Assembly (NCBI RefSeq): GCF_005047595.1
Contig: NZ_SUPL01000008.1
Coordinates: 62,001-126,000 of the forward strand
Direction: 5' to 3'
DNA length: 64,000 nt
Origin: Pontimicrobium aquaticum
GTDB taxonomy: Bacteria; Bacteroidota; Bacteroidia; Flavobacteriales; Flavobacteriaceae
A program made the position numbers and the translations under genes. Under the pieces are notes generated by a model that saw only the letters and a program-made list of their open reading frames with translations, ran no database searches and was not told the origin of the DNA. Shown here piece after piece: positions 52,021 to 61,101 of this stretch (the stretch's first letter is position 1; the number at the start of each line of letters is the position of its first letter).

Positions 52021-52902
52021 ATGGCCTCAGGATTTTTTGCACTACTTGACGATATTTCGGTGCTTATGGACGATGTAGTCACCATGAGTAAAATTACTAC
52101 CAAAAAAACCGCAGGAATTTTAGGAGACGACTTAGCAGTTAATGCCGAAAAAGCCTCAGGATTTGTATCGTCTAGAGAGTTACCTGTATTATGGGCAATT
52201 ACCAAAGGATCGTTTTTAAATAAGTTGATTATTCTACCAATTGCCTTTTTGTTAAGTGCTTTTTTGCCTTGGGTAGTCACTGTTATTTTATTACTAGGAG
52301 CTATTTATTTAGCCTTTGAAGGTGCTGAAAAAATCTACGAATACTTTGTACCACATAAGCATGAAGCTCATACTGTAAAATCTGAAGGTTTATCGAAAGC
52401 AGATATTTTAAACCTAGAGAAAAAGAAAATAAAATCGGCTATTATCACCGATTTTATATTGTCTGTTGAAATTGTCATTATTGCACTAGGAACAGTTATA
52501 GAAAAACCATTATTAACTCAAATACTAGTAGTGACTATAGTAGCCATTATCGCTACGGTAGGAGTGTATGGTATTGTAGCCTTAATTGTAAGAATGGATG
52601 ATTTAGGATTGAGATTGGTACAAATGAGTAATGGTAATAAAAACGGATTACATTTTATTGGTAAACTATTAGTTAATGCTTTGCCATTAATAATTAAATC
52701 ATTGTCTGTTATAGGTACAATTGCATTGCTACTAGTTGCTGGTGGTATTTTTGTTCATAATATTGAATATTTTCATCACTTTCTTGAAACGTGGCCAAGT
52801 ATTTTAAGAGATTTTGTAATTGGCTTAGGTGTTGGGATTTTGGCACTTATTGTGTTTAAGTTGGTTAAGGGTTTTGTTAAATATTTAAAGAAGGATAAAT
52901 AA
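52021..52902 (+). CDS. DUF808 family inner-membrane protein (YedI-like)
   Basis: A 293-residue membrane protein opening ASGFFALLDDISVLMDDVVT, then KITTKKTAGILGDDLAVNA and SRELPVLWAITKGSFLNKL, the canonical DUF808 pattern. There are about six hydrophobic helices and a histidine-rich patch VPHKHEAH near residue 115. The family (E. coli YedI) has no known function. Probably co-transcribed with pssA, 3 bp upstream. Confidence 0.9.
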   Translation: MASGFFALLDDISVLMDDVVTMSKITTKKTAGILGDDLAVNAEKASGFVSSRELPVLWAITKGSFLNKLIILPIAFLLSAFLPWVVTVILLLGAIYLAFEGAEKIYEYFVPHKHEAHTVKSEGLSKADILNLEKKKIKSAIITDFILSVEIVIIALGTVIEKPLLTQILVVTIVAIIATVGVYGIVALIVRMDDLGLRLVQMSNGNKNGLHFIGKLLVNALPLIIKSLSVIGTIALLLVAGGIFVHNIEYFHHFLETWPSILRDFVIGLGVGILALIVFKLVKGFVKYLKKDK

Positions 52903-53212
52903 CTTATTGTTTTTTGTCTTGTTCGACAAGACAAGAAAACTAAATTTTTAAAAAAAAGGTAAAAAAGTCAATTTCATTTTTGAAAAATGAAAATATTCCA
53001 AAGATTGCAGATAATATTTCTAAGATGTTCCAAACCATTTTCAAATTTAATAAAGAAAGACTTTAATACATTTAAATTTATTGAGTAGTTTTTCACAATT
53101 TATACTTTTCTAAAATAAAAAATTAATACTACTCTTAGATTCTTCGTTACTCAAAATGACAAAAAAGAGAAGGGAGAAATGATCAAACTCACAAATAAAC
53201 GAATCAACGCTT
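52903..53212. other. 310 bp non-coding gap
   Basis: This A/T-rich gap between convergent genes holds no convincing reading frame. Near its left end is a hairpin (52910-52938): TTGTCTTGT and ACAAGACAA around TCG, extended by four more pairs, likely a terminator for the pssA-DUF808 pair. At 53136-53160 lies TTAGATTCTTCGTTACTC...AATGAC, a remnant of the REP-like repeat seen near 8.6 and 14.1 kb. Confidence 0.6.
52910..52938 (+). terminator. hairpin, likely terminator of pssA-DUF808
   Basis: A 9 bp perfect stem (52914-52922 with 52926-52934) extended outward by one T-G and three T-A pairs, with loop TCG. It begins 8 bp after the DUF808 stop. The following T run is weak (TAAATTTTTA), so termination efficiency is uncertain. 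Confidence 0.5.
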
Positions 53213-53953
53213 TTAGAATTCCAATTTCTTCTTACGCAACTCAAAGTTCTGACCTAAATACACTTTACGTACCATTTCATCGGCAGCGAGTTCTTCAGGT
53301 TTTCCAGCTTTAAGAATGCTTCCTTCAAACATTAAATAGGTTCTATCGGTAATGGCTAAGGTTTCCTGTACATTGTGGTCGGTAATTAAAATGCCAATAT
53401 TCTTTTTAGTAAGTTTAGCTACAATGCGTTGTATGTCTTCAACAGCCACAGGGTCAACGCCTGCAAAAGGTTCATCTAATAAAATAAAATTGGGGTCTGT
53501 TGCTAAAGCACGAGCAATTTCGGTACGACGACGCTCACCACCAGACAATAAATCACCGCGACTTTTGCGTATATGTCCTAGTCCAAATTCTTCAATAAGC
53601 GATTCCATTTTATCGTGCTGTTCTTTTTTAGATAATTTAGTAAGCTGCAACACGCTTAAAATATTTTCTTCAATACTTAATTTTCTAAAAACGGAGGCTT
53701 CTTGAGCTAAATATCCAATACCATTTTGTGCACGTTTGTACATTGGGTAATTTGTTATTTCGGTAGTGTCTAGAAATATGCTTCCACCATTAGGTTTTAT
53801 TAAACCAACAATCATATAAAAAGAAGTAGTTTTACCAGCACCATTAGGTCCTAATAGTCCAACAATCTCTCCTTGATTTACTTCAAGAGAAACGTCTTTT
53901 ACAACTTTTCGTCCACTATAGGACTTCATTAAATTATTGGCTTTTAAAATCAT
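53213..53953 (-). CDS. lptB: LPS export ABC transporter ATPase LptB
   Basis: A 246-residue ATPase. Walker A is [18 protein letters not shown], the signature [17 protein letters not shown], and Walker [21 protein letters not shown], which is the LptB-specific wording (DEPFAGVDP). The protein powers LptBFGC extraction of LPS from the inner membrane. The upstream genes on the same strand (CMD, tatC, kdsD) may form one operon, with a 73 bp gap before this gene. LptF/G are not in the window. Confidence 0.95.
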   Translation of the reverse strand: MILKANNLMKSYSGRKVVKDVSLEVNQGEIVGLLGPNGAGKTTSFYMIVGLIKPNGGSIFLDTTEITNYPMYKRAQNGIGYLAQEASVFRKLSIEENILSVLQLTKLSKKEQHDKMESLIEEFGLGHIRKSRGDLLSGGERRRTEIARALATDPNFILLDEPFAGVDPVAVEDIQRIVAKLTKKNIGILITDHNVQETLAITDRTYLMFEGSILKAGKPEELAADEMVRKVYLGQNFELRKKKLEF

Positions 53954-54026
53954 ATACTTCTATTGAACGCTAAAAATAGTAAAAACATATAAGCTACTAG
54001 AATTGCGTGTTTAATTTTTATTTAAT

Positions 54027-54374
54027 TTAACCTTGTTGTTCTAGAGCATCCCAATACTCGTAAGCACGACGTAAATGCGGAATTACAATAGTGCCTCCAA
54101 CCAAAGTAGCAATACTTAAAGCTTCAACAACTTCTTCTTTGCTTAATCCTGCTTTATAACTATTCTCTAAATGATAACGAATACAATCGTCGCATCTTAA
54201 CACAGCCGAAGCAACCAATCCGAGTAATTCTTTAGTTTTTACATCTAAAGCACCAGCTTGATAGGCATTGGTGTCAAGGTTAAAAATGCGTTTTATTATT
54301 TTATTATTATCTGCTAAAATCTTATCATTCATTTTAGCACGATACTCGTTAAATTCTTCAACTATATTAGGCAT
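54027..54374 (-). CDS. carboxymuconolactone decarboxylase / AhpD-like protein
   Basis: A 115-residue all-helical CMD-family protein. RCDDCIRYHLENSYKAGLS holds the CxxC-x3-H motif of AhpD-like peroxidase partners, and EEVVEALSIATLVGGTIVIP the second helix block. Likely a thiol oxidoreductase in the cytoplasm; a decarboxylase role is unlikely given the CxxC. It overlaps tatC by 8 bp. From memory the kdsD-tatC-CMD-lptB order is common in Flavobacteriaceae. Confidence 0.87.
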   Translation of the reverse strand: MPNIVEEFNEYRAKMNDKILADNNKIIKRIFNLDTNAYQAGALDVKTKELLGLVASAVLRCDDCIRYHLENSYKAGLSKEEVVEALSIATLVGGTIVIPHLRRAYEYWDALEQQG

Positions 54375-55191
54375 GTTTAGCTTCTTTTTTCTTTTGATTT
54401 TTAATGACCATTTTCGATATAAAAATACTTACTTGATATAATATAATAATTGGTATAGCAACAATAATTTGACTTGCAATATCAGGAGGCGTAATAATTG
54501 CTGATAATATTAGCACTATTACTAAAGCATATTTTCGATATTTCTTTAAAAACTCAGGGGTAACTAACCCTATTTTTGTTAAGAAATAAATGATTATTGG
54601 TAATTCAAATACCAATCCTGATGCTAAAGCAGCAGATCTCACAAGCCCAATAAACGACCCAATGTCTATTTGATTATCGACTAATGTTGAAATACTATAA
54701 TTAGCTAAAAAATTAATAGATAATGGAGTGACAATATAATACCCAAATAATACGCCTAAGAAGAATAAAAGGGATGAAATTATAATAAACCCTTTTGAAT
54801 GTTTACGCTCGTTTGGATGCATTCCAGGGCTAATAAATTTCCAGAATTGATAAATAACGTAAGGAAATGCAATAATAAAACCAGCTAAAATTGAGGTCCA
54901 AATATCGGCCGAAAACTGTCCAGCCATGGTTCTGTTTTGTAAAATTAAGGGCATTTCTTCGGCACAAAATGTTGATTCAATACCAATAAAATTACCAGCT
55001 CTACATAAATAATCATAGGTAGGAAAACTCATTTGCTTAGGAGCAAAAATAATTTTCTCGAACAAATGTTTACTAAACATGTATGCTAAAGAAGCCACAA
55101 TAATAACGGCAGATGTTGCACGTATTAAATGCCATCTTAAATCTTCAAGATGGTCTAAAAAAGACATTTCGTTTACGTTTTTCTTTGCCAT
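54367..55191 (-). CDS. tatC: Sec-independent translocase subunit TatC
   Basis: A 274-residue six-helix membrane protein. MSFLDHLEDLRWHLIRATSA is the conserved N-terminal signal-peptide-receptor segment, and the AFPYVIYQFWKFISPGMHPN loop with ERKH is the second TatC signature. It binds twin-arginine precursors. A loop of ~45 residues with two Cys (CRAGNFIGIESTFCAEE) between the first two helices is longer than in E. coli. No tatA/B is nearby. It shares 1 bp with the kdsD stop and 8 bp with the CMD gene. Confidence 0.94.
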   Translation of the reverse strand: MAKKNVNEMSFLDHLEDLRWHLIRATSAVIIVASLAYMFSKHLFEKIIFAPKQMSFPTYDYLCRAGNFIGIESTFCAEEMPLILQNRTMAGQFSADIWTSILAGFIIAFPYVIYQFWKFISPGMHPNERKHSKGFIIISSLLFFLGVLFGYYIVTPLSINFLANYSISTLVDNQIDIGSFIGLVRSAALASGLVFELPIIIYFLTKIGLVTPEFLKKYRKYALVIVLILSAIITPPDIASQIIVAIPIIILYQVSIFISKMVIKNQKKKEAKHA

Positions 55192-56156
55192 TATAGTATG
55201 CCTTCTTTAATAAGATCATGTAAATGAACAACGCCAGCGTAATTACCATTTTCTTCAACTAATAACTGAGAAATATCATTGGCTTCCATAAGTTCCATAG
55301 CATCAACAGCCATAGCGTCATTATTAATACATTTTGGGTTAGCACCCATAATATCTTTTGCTGTAAAGTTCGAAAAATCATCTGTTTTACTTAACATGCG
55401 TCGTAAATCACCATCGGTAATAATACCTACAACTTTATTGTTTTCAACAACAGCAGTTACGCCTAACATTTTTTCAGATATTTCAATAATCACATCTTTG
55501 ATTTTAGTGTCTTTAGTAACTTTTGGTTTTAGGTTTACAGAAGACATATCGCTAACGCGTAAGTATAATTTTTTTCCTAAGGCACCTCCAGGATGGTATT
55601 TAGCAAAATCTTTGCTGGAAAATCCTCGTAATTCTAATAAGCAAACTGCTAAAGCATCTCCCATTACCAATTGAGCTGTAGTACTGGTTGTTGGTGCTAA
55701 ATTGTTTGGGCAAGCTTCTTTTTCAACAAAAGTGTTTAAAACATAATCGGCATTTTTGCCCAAAAACGAGTCTTTGTTTCCAGTAATGGCAATCATTTTA
55801 TTTGGGCCATTCTTAATTAAAGGAACCAAAACCTTTATCTCTGGGGTATTACCACTTTTAGAGATACATATAACAACATCGTCTTCTAAAATAAGTCCTA
55901 GGTCACCATGAATAGCATCAGCAGCATGCATAAAAACAGCTGGTGTGCCAGTAGAATTTAAGGTAGCAACAATTTTATTAGCAATGATGGCACTTTTACC
56001 AATACCAGTTATAATAACTCTTCCTTTTGAATTGTATAATAATTTAACCGATTTGGAAAAGTCGTCATTCAATAAATTAGAAAGATTAGCTATAGCCTGA
56101 CTTTCCATATTTATAGTGTCTTTGGCTAGATTTAAAATAGATTTTGAAGTATTCAA
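55191..56156 (-). CDS. kdsD: arabinose-5-phosphate isomerase, SIS-CBS type (KdsD/KpsF)
   Basis: A 321-residue enzyme converting ribulose-5-phosphate to arabinose-5-phosphate, the first step to Kdo for LPS. The SIS domain (about 40-180) shows RVIITGIGKSAIIANKIVAT, the ADAIHGDLGLI segment and ISKSGNTPEIKVL. Two CBS domains follow (about 205-321; TDGDLRRMLSK, GVVHLHDLIKEG). All are at the usual length. It heads the minus-strand operon with tatC, CMD and lptB, in line with an LPS role. Confidence 0.92.
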   Translation of the reverse strand: MNTSKSILNLAKDTINMESQAIANLSNLLNDDFSKSVKLLYNSKGRVIITGIGKSAIIANKIVATLNSTGTPAVFMHAADAIHGDLGLILEDDVVICISKSGNTPEIKVLVPLIKNGPNKMIAITGNKDSFLGKNADYVLNTFVEKEACPNNLAPTTSTTAQLVMGDALAVCLLELRGFSSKDFAKYHPGGALGKKLYLRVSDMSSVNLKPKVTKDTKIKDVIIEISEKMLGVTAVVENNKVVGIITDGDLRRMLSKTDDFSNFTAKDIMGANPKCINNDAMAVDAMELMEANDISQLLVEENGNYAGVVHLHDLIKEGIL

Positions 56157-56283
56157 AATTTATAATTTTTGAGTTTGATGTATTTTAAAGATTTTACTAT
56201 CTTTAAAAGTCGTTTAAATTGTATTACTTTTAAGTAAATAAAATAATAATACAAAAAAACGAAAAAAAATAATGAGAGTTCTC

Positions 56284-56291
56284 TAAATTTG
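56284..56291 (+). promoter_or_regulatory. candidate -7 box for recQ
   Basis: TAAATTTG matches TAnnTTTG exactly, 61 bp before the ATG. No TTG at -33. The 5' leader would be about 55 bases. Confidence 0.3.
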
Positions 56292-56352
56292 AATATTTAA
56301 TAACTCTTATTATAAAATTTGATTTAGCATAATAAAAGAAACTGAGGGATTA

Positions 56353-58554
56353 ATGAGTTTTGATAAAAACGATCTACACCAAGCCTTAAAAAAATATTTT
56401 GGGTTTGATAAATTTAAAGGGCTCCAAGAAGAAGTAATTAAAAGCGTTGTTTCGGGTAATAATACATTTGTTATCATGCCAACAGGTGGAGGCAAATCTT
56501 TATGTTACCAACTTCCAGCACTTATGAAAGAAGGAACAGCTATTGTAGTGTCTCCTTTAATAGCTTTAATGAAAAACCAAGTAGATGCTATTAGAGGCGT
56601 GTCTAATGAAGAGGGTGTTGCACATGTATTAAATTCTTCATTAAATAAAACTGAAGTTAAGCGTGTAAAGTCCGATATAGAAAATGGCATTACCAAATTG
56701 CTTTACGTAGCACCAGAATCACTAACCAAAGAAGAACATGTTGAGTTTTTAAGAACTCAAAAAATCTCTTTTATGGCAATAGACGAAGCGCATTGTATAA
56801 GTGAATGGGGTCATGACTTTAGACCAGAATACAGAAATTTACGTCATATTATTAAGCGCATTGGAGATAATATTCCAATGATAGGTTTAACTGCTACAGC
56901 CACACCAAAAGTTCAAGAAGATATTTTAAAAAACTTAGGTATAACAGATGCTAAAACATTTAAAGCATCATTTAACAGGCCAAACTTATTTTACGAAGTA
57001 CGTCCTAAAACCAAAAATGTTGACGCAGATATTATCCGTTTTGTTCGTCAAAATCAGGGTAAATCTGGAATCGTTTATTGTTTAAGTAGAAAGCGCGTAG
57101 AAGAACTTGCACAAGTATTACAAGTAAATGGTGTTAATGCTGTACCATACCATGCAGGCTTAGATGCCAAAACAAGAGCAAAACATCAAGATATGTTTTT
57201 AATGGAAGATGCCGATGTTGTGGTTGCTACCATAGCTTTTGGAATGGGAATTGACAAGCCAGATGTCCGTTTTGTTATTCATCATGATATTCCCAAAAGT
57301 ATCGAAAGTTATTATCAAGAAACTGGTAGAGCAGGACGTGATGGTGGTGAAGGGCATTGTTTAGCTTATTATGCCTATAAGGATATTGAAAAACTCGAAA
57401 AGTTTATGTCTGGTAAACCTGTTGCCGAACAAGAAATAGGGCACGCATTGCTGCAAGAAGTGGTCGCGTTTGCCGAAACATCTATATCTCGACGAAAATT
57501 CATCTTGCATTATTTTGGTGAAGAGTTTGATAATGAAACTGGGGAAGGTGGCGATATGGATGACAATGTTAGAAATCCAAAAAAGAAGGTTGAAGCTAAA
57601 GATGAAGTAGCAACATTAATTGATGTGGTAGGTAAAACAAACGAAACTTATAAAAGCAAAGACTTAGTTAATGTAATAATAGGTAAAGAAAATGCGCTTA
57701 TAAAATCTCATAAAACAGATGCTCAACCATTTTTTGGTATTGGAAAAGAAAAGGACAATAAATTCTGGATGGCACTTATACGACAAGTACTAGTTGCTGG
57801 ATATTTAAAGAAAGATATTGAAACATATGGTGTTTTAAAAGTTACTGATTTTGGCAGAGCGTTTGTTAAAAATCCAACATCTTTTATGATGACTAAAGAC
57901 CACGTATTTGATGAAGGAGATGATTCAGGAATTATCACAGCATCAAAAGGTGGAGGTGCTTCGGTAGATGAGAACTTAATGAACATGCTTAAAGATTTAC
58001 GCAAGCGAAACGCTAAAAAATTAGGTGTGCCACCATTTGTAATTTTTCAAGATTCTTCGTTAGAAGATATGGCTTTAAAATACCCTATTTCAATGGAAGA
58101 ATTATCTAATGTACATGGAGTTGGAGAAGGAAAGGCGAAAAAATATGGACGAGATTTCATTAATTTAATAGCAACTTATGTTGAAGATAATGATATTGTA
58201 AGACCAGAAGATATGATTGTAAAATCGACTGGATCTAACTCAGCTTTAAAGCTATACATTATTCAAAATATAGATAGAAAATTACCATTAGATGATATTG
58301 CTTCTGCAAAAGGTATGGAAATGCAAGACTTTGTAAAAGAGATGGAAGCTATTGTATATTCAGGAACCAAACTTAATATTAATTATTGGTTAGATGATAT
58401 ACTTGACGAAGACCAGCAAGAAGAAATTCATGATTACTTTATGGAATCTGAAACCGATAAAATAGATGATGCCATTGAAGAATTTGATGGCGATTATGAT
58501 GACGAAGAATTACGTCTTTACCGCATCAAGTTTATAAGTGAAGTGGCTAATTAA
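56353..58554 (+). CDS. recQ: ATP-dependent DNA helicase RecQ
   Basis: A 733-residue RecQ helicase. Motif I is MPTGGGKSLCYQLPA (about 42-56), motif II IDEAHCISEWGHDFRPEY, motif III GLTATATPKVQ, and motif VI QETGRAGRDGGEG. The region RKFILHYFGEEFDNETG lacks the usual four-cysteine zinc pattern of E. coli RecQ in the RQC domain, and a helical winged domain follows. An HRDC-like domain is at about 540-610 (KLGVPPFVIFQDSSLEDMAL), then ~120 acidic residues at the C-terminus. It acts in recombination and replication repair. Confidence 0.95.
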   Translation: MSFDKNDLHQALKKYFGFDKFKGLQEEVIKSVVSGNNTFVIMPTGGGKSLCYQLPALMKEGTAIVVSPLIALMKNQVDAIRGVSNEEGVAHVLNSSLNKTEVKRVKSDIENGITKLLYVAPESLTKEEHVEFLRTQKISFMAIDEAHCISEWGHDFRPEYRNLRHIIKRIGDNIPMIGLTATATPKVQEDILKNLGITDAKTFKASFNRPNLFYEVRPKTKNVDADIIRFVRQNQGKSGIVYCLSRKRVEELAQVLQVNGVNAVPYHAGLDAKTRAKHQDMFLMEDADVVVATIAFGMGIDKPDVRFVIHHDIPKSIESYYQETGRAGRDGGEGHCLAYYAYKDIEKLEKFMSGKPVAEQEIGHALLQEVVAFAETSISRRKFILHYFGEEFDNETGEGGDMDDNVRNPKKKVEAKDEVATLIDVVGKTNETYKSKDLVNVIIGKENALIKSHKTDAQPFFGIGKEKDNKFWMALIRQVLVAGYLKKDIETYGVLKVTDFGRAFVKNPTSFMMTKDHVFDEGDDSGIITASKGGGASVDENLMNMLKDLRKRNAKKLGVPPFVIFQDSSLEDMALKYPISMEELSNVHGVGEGKAKKYGRDFINLIATYVEDNDIVRPEDMIVKSTGSNSALKLYIIQNIDRKLPLDDIASAKGMEMQDFVKEMEAIVYSGTKLNINYWLDDILDEDQQEEIHDYFMESETDKIDDAIEEFDGDYDDEELRLYRIKFISEVAN

Positions 58555-58556
58555 AT

Positions 58557-58994
58557 TTAAGTAGCTTTAAAAATAACATCTTGTTTTTTAGTTATCACTT
58601 GAAGGCTTTTAATTTTTGAATTTTTAAGCTTCTCTATTTGTTTTTTTTCAATATCAAAATCTATGGCAGTAATAAAACTGTTTGGAATCTCACCAAAATC
58701 AGATTTTAATTCATCCATATTAGACTTTAGTGTCAAGTCAAAATCTTTACAGTTAATAGTGATTTTTACCCCTTTAAATGTTTTAATTTTAAACTTACCC
58801 ACAATAACTACTTTAAAATAGTAATAACCAGCAAGCTTATCCATTCCAGCAAACATGATGTTTTTACTGGAAATAGCAAATGGTTTATCTTCAATAGGAG
58901 CCATTATTTTTTCTAAAAACAATGTATCTTGAATATCATCATTAGTATTGTTTTTACTAAAAGCAGTTAATATGTTATTAAAAGAAAATTTCAT
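58557..58994 (-). CDS. hypothetical protein, beta-rich, 145 residues
   Basis: A 145-residue protein that I do not recognise. It has no signal peptide or membrane helix. The middle is beta-rich (YYYFKVVIVGKFKIKTFKGV, VKITINCKDFDLTLKS) and the C-terminus charged (FDIEKKQIEKLKNSKIKSLQ). It converges on recQ with 2 bp between stops and has a good -7 box upstream, so it is likely a real gene. No domain-based function can be given. Confidence 0.7.
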   Translation of the reverse strand: MKFSFNNILTAFSKNNTNDDIQDTLFLEKIMAPIEDKPFAISSKNIMFAGMDKLAGYYYFKVVIVGKFKIKTFKGVKITINCKDFDLTLKSNMDELKSDFGEIPNSFITAIDFDIEKKQIEKLKNSKIKSLQVITKKQDVIFKAT

Positions 58995-59009
58995 AAATTA
59001 GTATTTATA

Positions 59010-59017
59010 CAAACATA
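59010..59017 (-). promoter_or_regulatory. candidate -7 box for the 145-residue hypothetical gene
   Basis: The minus strand reads TATGTTTG, a full TAnnTTTG match, 15 bp before the ATG at 58994. A -33 TTG is not seen. The short distance implies a 5' leader of under about 12 bases. Confidence 0.4.
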
Positions 59018-59083
59018 CTAAAGCCATTTATATAGTTAAAGTAAAAACCCTTAATTCATTAACTTATAAATCATAAAACCTTG

Positions 59084-59091
59084 TATCTTTG
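59084..59091 (+). promoter_or_regulatory. candidate -7 box for the cyclophilin-FKBP gene
   Basis: TATCTTTG (followed by CA) is the commonest flavobacterial -7 form, 23 bp before the ATG at 59115. No TTG at the standard spacing. Confidence 0.45.
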
Positions 59092-59114
59092 CACCTCATT
59101 AAAAAAATTAAGTA

Positions 59115-60047
59115 ATGCAAGACGGTTTATACGCAAAATTTAATACAAGTAAAGGCGAGATTTTAGTCGCTTTAGAATACCAAAAAACACCTGGAACAGT
59201 AGGAAACTTTGTTGCTTTAGCAGAAGGAAATTTAGAGAATTCGGCCAAGCCACAAGGAAATCCTTATTATGATGGATTAAAATTTCACAGAGTTATTCCA
59301 GATTTCATGATTCAAGGTGGTTGTCCACTTGGAACAGGAACAGGAAATCCAGGATACCAATTTGATGACGAAATCCATCCAGATTTAAAACATGATGGAC
59401 CAGGTGTATTATCTATGGCAAATGCTGGGCCAGGAACCAACGGAAGTCAGTTTTTTATCACGCATGTTGAAACAGCTTGGTTAGACGGCAAACACACTGT
59501 TTTTGGAAAAGTAACCGAAGGTCAGGAAATTGTTAATGCAATTGCACAAGGAGACCTTATTGAAAGCCTAGAAATTATTAGGGTAGGTGAAGAAGCAGAG
59601 TCTTTTAACGCCATAGAGGCTTTTAGAACTTTTGAAGGCGCCAGAGAAAAAAGATTGGCAGAAGCTAAAGCAAAGACTGAAGCTGAAATGGAGAAATTAG
59701 CCTCAGGTTTTAATAAAACTAATAGCGGATTGCGTTACCAAATACTTCAAGAAGGACAAGGAACTAAAGCTGAAAAAGGTAAAACGGTTTCAGTGCACTA
59801 TAAAGGTCAATTAACCGACGGAACTGTATTTGATTCGTCATATAAACGCAATCAACCAATAGATTTTGCTTTAGGTGTAGGCCAAGTAATTCCAGGTTGG
59901 GATGAAGGAATTCAATTACTTAAAGTAGGAGATAAGGCTCGTTTTGTAATACCAAGCGATTTAGCTTATGGTAGTGCAGGAGCTGGTGGAGTAATTCCTC
60001 CTGATGCGACATTGATTTTTGATGTTGAATTAATGAATATAAAGTAA
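59115..60047 (+). CDS. cyclophilin-FKBP fusion peptidylprolyl isomerase
   Basis: A 310-residue cytoplasmic protein with two unrelated prolyl-isomerase domains. Residues 1-160 are a cyclophilin: [13 protein letters not shown] (Arg 59), SQFFIT (111-116) and [10 protein letters not shown] (122-131). Residues ~205-310 are an FKBP: VHYKG (227-231), FDSS (239-242), VIPGWDEG (258-265), [14 protein letters not shown] charged helix (about 165-198) links them. Both active sites look intact. No signal peptide. The fusion of the two families is uncommon but known from Bacteroidota and a few protists. It is followed by a strong terminator. Confidence 0.95.
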   Translation: MQDGLYAKFNTSKGEILVALEYQKTPGTVGNFVALAEGNLENSAKPQGNPYYDGLKFHRVIPDFMIQGGCPLGTGTGNPGYQFDDEIHPDLKHDGPGVLSMANAGPGTNGSQFFITHVETAWLDGKHTVFGKVTEGQEIVNAIAQGDLIESLEIIRVGEEAESFNAIEAFRTFEGAREKRLAEAKAKTEAEMEKLASGFNKTNSGLRYQILQEGQGTKAEKGKTVSVHYKGQLTDGTVFDSSYKRNQPIDFALGVGQVIPGWDEGIQLLKVGDKARFVIPSDLAYGSAGAGGVIPPDATLIFDVELMNIK

Positions 60048-60070
60048 TACATACAAAATAAAAATAATTA

Positions 60071-60096
60071 AAAGCCACTTAATAGTGGCTTTTTTT
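60071..60096 (+). terminator. rho-independent terminator of the cyclophilin-FKBP gene
   Basis: AAAGCCACT and AGTGGCTTT form a perfect 9 bp stem around TAAT, followed by a run of seven T. It begins 24 bp after the stop. Confidence 0.85.
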
Positions 60097-60194
60097 GTTG
60101 CCTATTTGGTTAATAAAATAATAATTTAACCACTAAAACGTTTTGTTATTTAACCCTCAGTTTGCTAATTTTATAACAATTAATCCAAAGAACA

Positions 60195-60554
60195 ATGAAC
60201 TTTAAAAAGTATTTACTTTTAGTGGGTATATCGCTATTATCAACAGTTGGTGTTTTTGCCCAAGAAGGAGGACTTATTTCGTCTATTGATGATTTCTCGA
60301 TAGATAAAATAGAATATAACCCTAATGGAATTAGGATTTTAGCTTTTGATAACACATTGGAAATGGAGTTTAAAAACGAAGTTTCTAATTTAAGATACGA
60401 GGTTATTAATAATAAAGGAGATTTGTTATTGAGTAAAGAGGAAGCCACTTCAAAAAAAACATTGTTAAACATCTCTAAACTAAAAGAAGGAACTTATTAT
60501 ATTAGAGTTTTTTCAGATCAAGTAAAAGATTTTCTAAAATTCAAAAAAACATAA
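60195..60554 (+). CDS. small secreted protein, sorting-domain-like fold (copy 1)
   Basis: A 119-residue protein: signal peptide (about 1-23, ending VGVFAQ), then a single beta-rich domain. LRYEVINNKGDLLLSKE, NISKLKEGTYYIRVF and FLKFKK resemble the C-terminal T9SS type A sorting domain and DUF3244 proteins. It lacks an N-terminal cargo. The gene at 60710 is a paralogue: both carry IEYNP-[NS]-G, similar C-terminal halves and the same 13-base leader. The tandem copies likely arose by duplication. Function unknown. Confidence 0.8.
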   Translation: MNFKKYLLLVGISLLSTVGVFAQEGGLISSIDDFSIDKIEYNPNGIRILAFDNTLEMEFKNEVSNLRYEVINNKGDLLLSKEEATSKKTLLNISKLKEGTYYIRVFSDQVKDFLKFKKT

Positions 60555-60583
60555 GCATAAAAACGTTACTAATGAATAATATG

Positions 60584-60608
60584 AAACTGCTTTTTAGCGG
60601 TTTTTTTT
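60584..60608 (+). terminator. rho-independent terminator of copy 1
   Basis: AAACTGC and GCGGTTT form a 7 bp stem with one G-T pair around TTTTTA, followed by eight T (60601-60608). It separates the two paralogues, so each probably has its own promoter. Confidence 0.75.
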
Positions 60609-60709
60609 GTAATTCTATTTTTTTTACGGATTAAAATGCACCACTCATCTTAATTTTTTGATATTTAAATAACTGTAAATTAAGTTCATAGCAATTAATC
60701 CAAATACCT

Positions 60710-61078
60710 ATGAAACTAAATAAGTTCGCGTTAACTGCGTTGTTAATGCTATTTTCCGTTATTGCAACAAATGCTCAAGAAAATAATGACGTTGCACTTT
60801 TAGATGATAAAAATTCTTTAGAGTTACCAAAAATCGAATATAACCCAAGTGGAGTTAGCTTAAATATTATAGATAATACTTTGGCATTATATTTTAAACA
60901 TAGAATGGTAAATTTAAGATGTGAAGTTATCAATAAAAAAGGAGAGGTTTTAATGCTTAAAAAAGCTAGAAGTACTCAATATTCTACTTTAGATATTTCT
61001 AAATTAAAAAGAGGTACTTACTTTTTAAGAATTTATGATGGTACACTAAAAGAATTTATAAAATTCTCTAAAAAATAA
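60710..61078 (+). CDS. small secreted protein, sorting-domain-like fold (copy 2)
   Basis: A 122-residue paralogue of the preceding small protein. The signal peptide ends near ATNAQ (about 1-22); the mature part has LPKIEYNPSGVSLNI, LRCEVINKKGEVLMLKK, LDISKLKRGTYFLRIYDG and FIKFSKK. The two proteins align over the whole mature domain with roughly half of residues alike by eye. The C-terminal basic FIKFSKK resembles the end of T9SS sorting domains (…vvK). Follows its twin by 155 bp and precedes the DinB-like gene by 23 bp. Confidence 0.8.
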   Translation: MKLNKFALTALLMLFSVIATNAQENNDVALLDDKNSLELPKIEYNPSGVSLNIIDNTLALYFKHRMVNLRCEVINKKGEVLMLKKARSTQYSTLDISKLKRGTYFLRIYDGTLKEFIKFSKK

Positions 61079-61089
61079 AATTAGCGGCA

Positions 61090-61097
61090 TATTTTTG
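61090..61097 (+). promoter_or_regulatory. -7 box very close to the DinB-like ATG
   Basis: TATTTTTG matches TAnnTTTG, only 4 bases before the ATG at 61102. If used, the transcript would be leaderless or nearly so. No -33 TTG. Confidence 0.35.
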
Positions 61098-61101
61098 TTA
61101 C

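Noticed and set aside
54367-55191. complete Tat operon
   Set aside because: Only tatC is present; neither tatA nor tatB could be found in the flanking genes.
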